NCBI GenBank assembly: GCA_902489645.1
Contig: CABUAW010000062.1
Coordinates: 1 to 13,780 of the forward strand
Origin: an uncultured Lachnospiraceae bacterium
GTDB lineage: Bacteria; Bacillota; Clostridia; Lachnospirales; Lachnospiraceae
Direction: 5' to 3'
DNA: 13,780 bases
Shown: piece after piece, positions 12,878 through 13,780 of the stretch
Layout of the letters: the number at the start of each line of letters is the position of its first letter
Position numbering within the stretch: the stretch's first letter is position 1
Notes under the pieces: model-generated
The model's database searches: none
The model's input: the letters and a program-made list of their open reading frames with translations, nothing else
What the model was told of the DNA's origin: nothing
Program-made: the position numbers and the translations under genes

Positions 12878-13780
12878 CTATCCAAATATCAAAGTTTTAA
12901 CCACCACCGGAATGACCAGTCCGTCCACCAGCGGTTTCCCCATATCTACAAAATCATTCTGGTCCACCTGAACCGAATCGATGCAAATCACATCCCTCGG
13001 ATGCTTTGTCGGAAGCTGCATCATCATCTGTCCCAACGCCTTCGCCATATCACATTCCAAAACAATCAGCATCGGCTGACCCTCCGGCAGCAGCCCGTCC
13101 AGAACTGTCACCAAAACGGCGGCCAACCGTTTCACTTCCATATAGGAAGGATTGGCTTTCCCCTTCATCGCCAGAATAAGCTGTTTCGAATCGCTCTGGC
13201 TCTGCATCCACCGAAGCTTATCCATCAGTTCTTTCGTCTGTCCGAGAAAACAGGCCTGCTGCTCCGCAGCATTTAATTTCAGCACGGGAATATTCTTCAA
13301 AGGAAATACATCCCTGTTATATGTAATCGTACTTCCCGACACCGACGTCGTATAGCTTCCTGCTCCGACCACCGTTGCCCGTATGGTTTCCTTCGCCTCA
13401 ATCACTCTGAAATCCGAAAACAACCGACTGGCCCGAATGGCATCTCCGAGGACGATGCCCATATCTCCATATTTTATCCATGAGCCATCCGGCGGATGAT
13501 AAATACAATCCGCCACACCTCCGGAAAAACAAATCGCCCGAATCGGCTTATCGAACTTAAATTCCGAGCTTCCCGGCGTTGTAATGGCTTCCAGAAGGGC
13601 GTCGCCTTCCCGGCGCAGCCACCGGTCCAACAGTTCGGCCATAATCTCTCCAACCCGGTAAAGCTTTTTATAATCGGCTTCATCGCCGACGGACATCGAC
13701 AGGCCATCGCCGGCCATCATCTTCGCCACGCTGTCGCTGATATACGCTATCCTTCCGTTCTCATCCACTTTAATAAGACG
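12878..13780 (-). CDS. eutA: EutA: reactivating factor for ethanolamine ammonia-lyase (C-terminal part)
   Basis: The last 300 residues of EutA; the right edge cuts the gene. The first visible residues, RLIKVDENGRIAYIS, align with a segment near residue 180 of the 467-residue E. coli EutA, so roughly 180 residues are missing. Seen: ICFSGGVADCIYHP (ATPase-fold glycine motif), YGDMGIVLGDAI, ETIRATVVGAGSYTTSVSGSTI, and the C-terminal VDMGKPLVDGLVIPVVVKTL. EutA is an Hsp70/actin-fold ATPase that releases damaged cobalamin from EutBC so that fresh cofactor can bind. It directly precedes eutB (10 nt), the usual arrangement. The promoter of the operon is not in this window. Confidence 0.93.
   Translation of the reverse strand, partial: RLIKVDENGRIAYISDSVAKMMAGDGLSMSVGDEADYKKLYRVGEIMAELLDRWLRREGDALLEAITTPGSSEFKFDKPIRAICFSGGVADCIYHPPDGSWIKYGDMGIVLGDAIRASRLFSDFRVIEAKETIRATVVGAGSYTTSVSGSTITYNRDVFPLKNIPVLKLNAAEQQACFLGQTKELMDKLRWMQSQSDSKQLILAMKGKANPSYMEVKRLAAVLVTVLDGLLPEGQPMLIVLECDMAKALGQMMMQLPTKHPRDVICIDSVQVDQNDFVDMGKPLVDGLVIPVVVKTLIFG

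Noticed and set aside
12868..12885. A longer EutB beginning at the ATG at 12885
   Set aside because: It would overlap eutA. Only the start at 12867 has a correctly spaced ribosome binding site and gives the same residue numbers as E. coli EutB for all five active-site residues.

Overview
The window is most of a bacterial microcompartment (BMC) operon for ethanolamine utilisation (eut), read on the minus strand. A small unrelated accessory block lies at its left end. The protein repertoire (Firmicute-type EutE and EutT, a PduL-type phosphotransacylase, PduS/PduT homologues, near-perfect AGGAGG ribosome binding sites) and the cytidylate-kinase-like/MATE pair suggest a gut-type Clostridia, probably Lachnospiraceae. 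I cannot name the genus from sequence alone.

Layout in coordinate order. 1-190: intergenic, with the very start of a possible minus-strand gene at the edge and a clear intrinsic terminator at 140-166. 191-2171: cytidylate-kinase-like protein and MATE efflux pump, one minus-strand unit with the pump first. 2172-2294: divergent control region with overlapping promoters and a well-placed LysR-type operator candidate. 2295-3194: LysR-family regulator on the plus strand. 3154-13780: the eut operon. In transcription order it reads eutA (5' part off the right edge), eutB, eutC, eutL, eutE, eutM, eutT, pduL-like, eutN, pduS-like, pduT-like, eutS, eutP. All gaps are 46 nt or less and two junctions overlap, so it looks like one transcript. 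It ends at an intrinsic terminator that lies inside the 3' end of the convergent LysR gene.

How it works together. EutBC splits ethanolamine into acetaldehyde and ammonia using adenosylcobalamin, and EutA reactivates it. The PduS-like flavo-Fe/S protein, with the Fe/S shell protein PduT, can reduce cobalamin so that EutT can adenosylate it. EutE turns acetaldehyde into acetyl-CoA, the PduL-like enzyme makes acetyl phosphate, and EutP may convert that to acetate and ATP. The shell is built from EutL, EutM, EutS, PduT (facets) and EutN (vertices). No alcohol dehydrogenase (EutG), EutH, EutQ or EutVW regulator is in the window; they may lie further upstream.

The most unusual points are: a PduL enzyme about 100 residues longer than usual, with an internal targeting-like helix, a Cys-containing linker and a C-terminal module resembling the N-terminus of the adjacent EutT; targeting-like helices in three different positions in three cargo enzymes; an operon terminator embedded in a convergent coding overlap; and a T-N11-A dyad centred near -65 of the MATE promoter.
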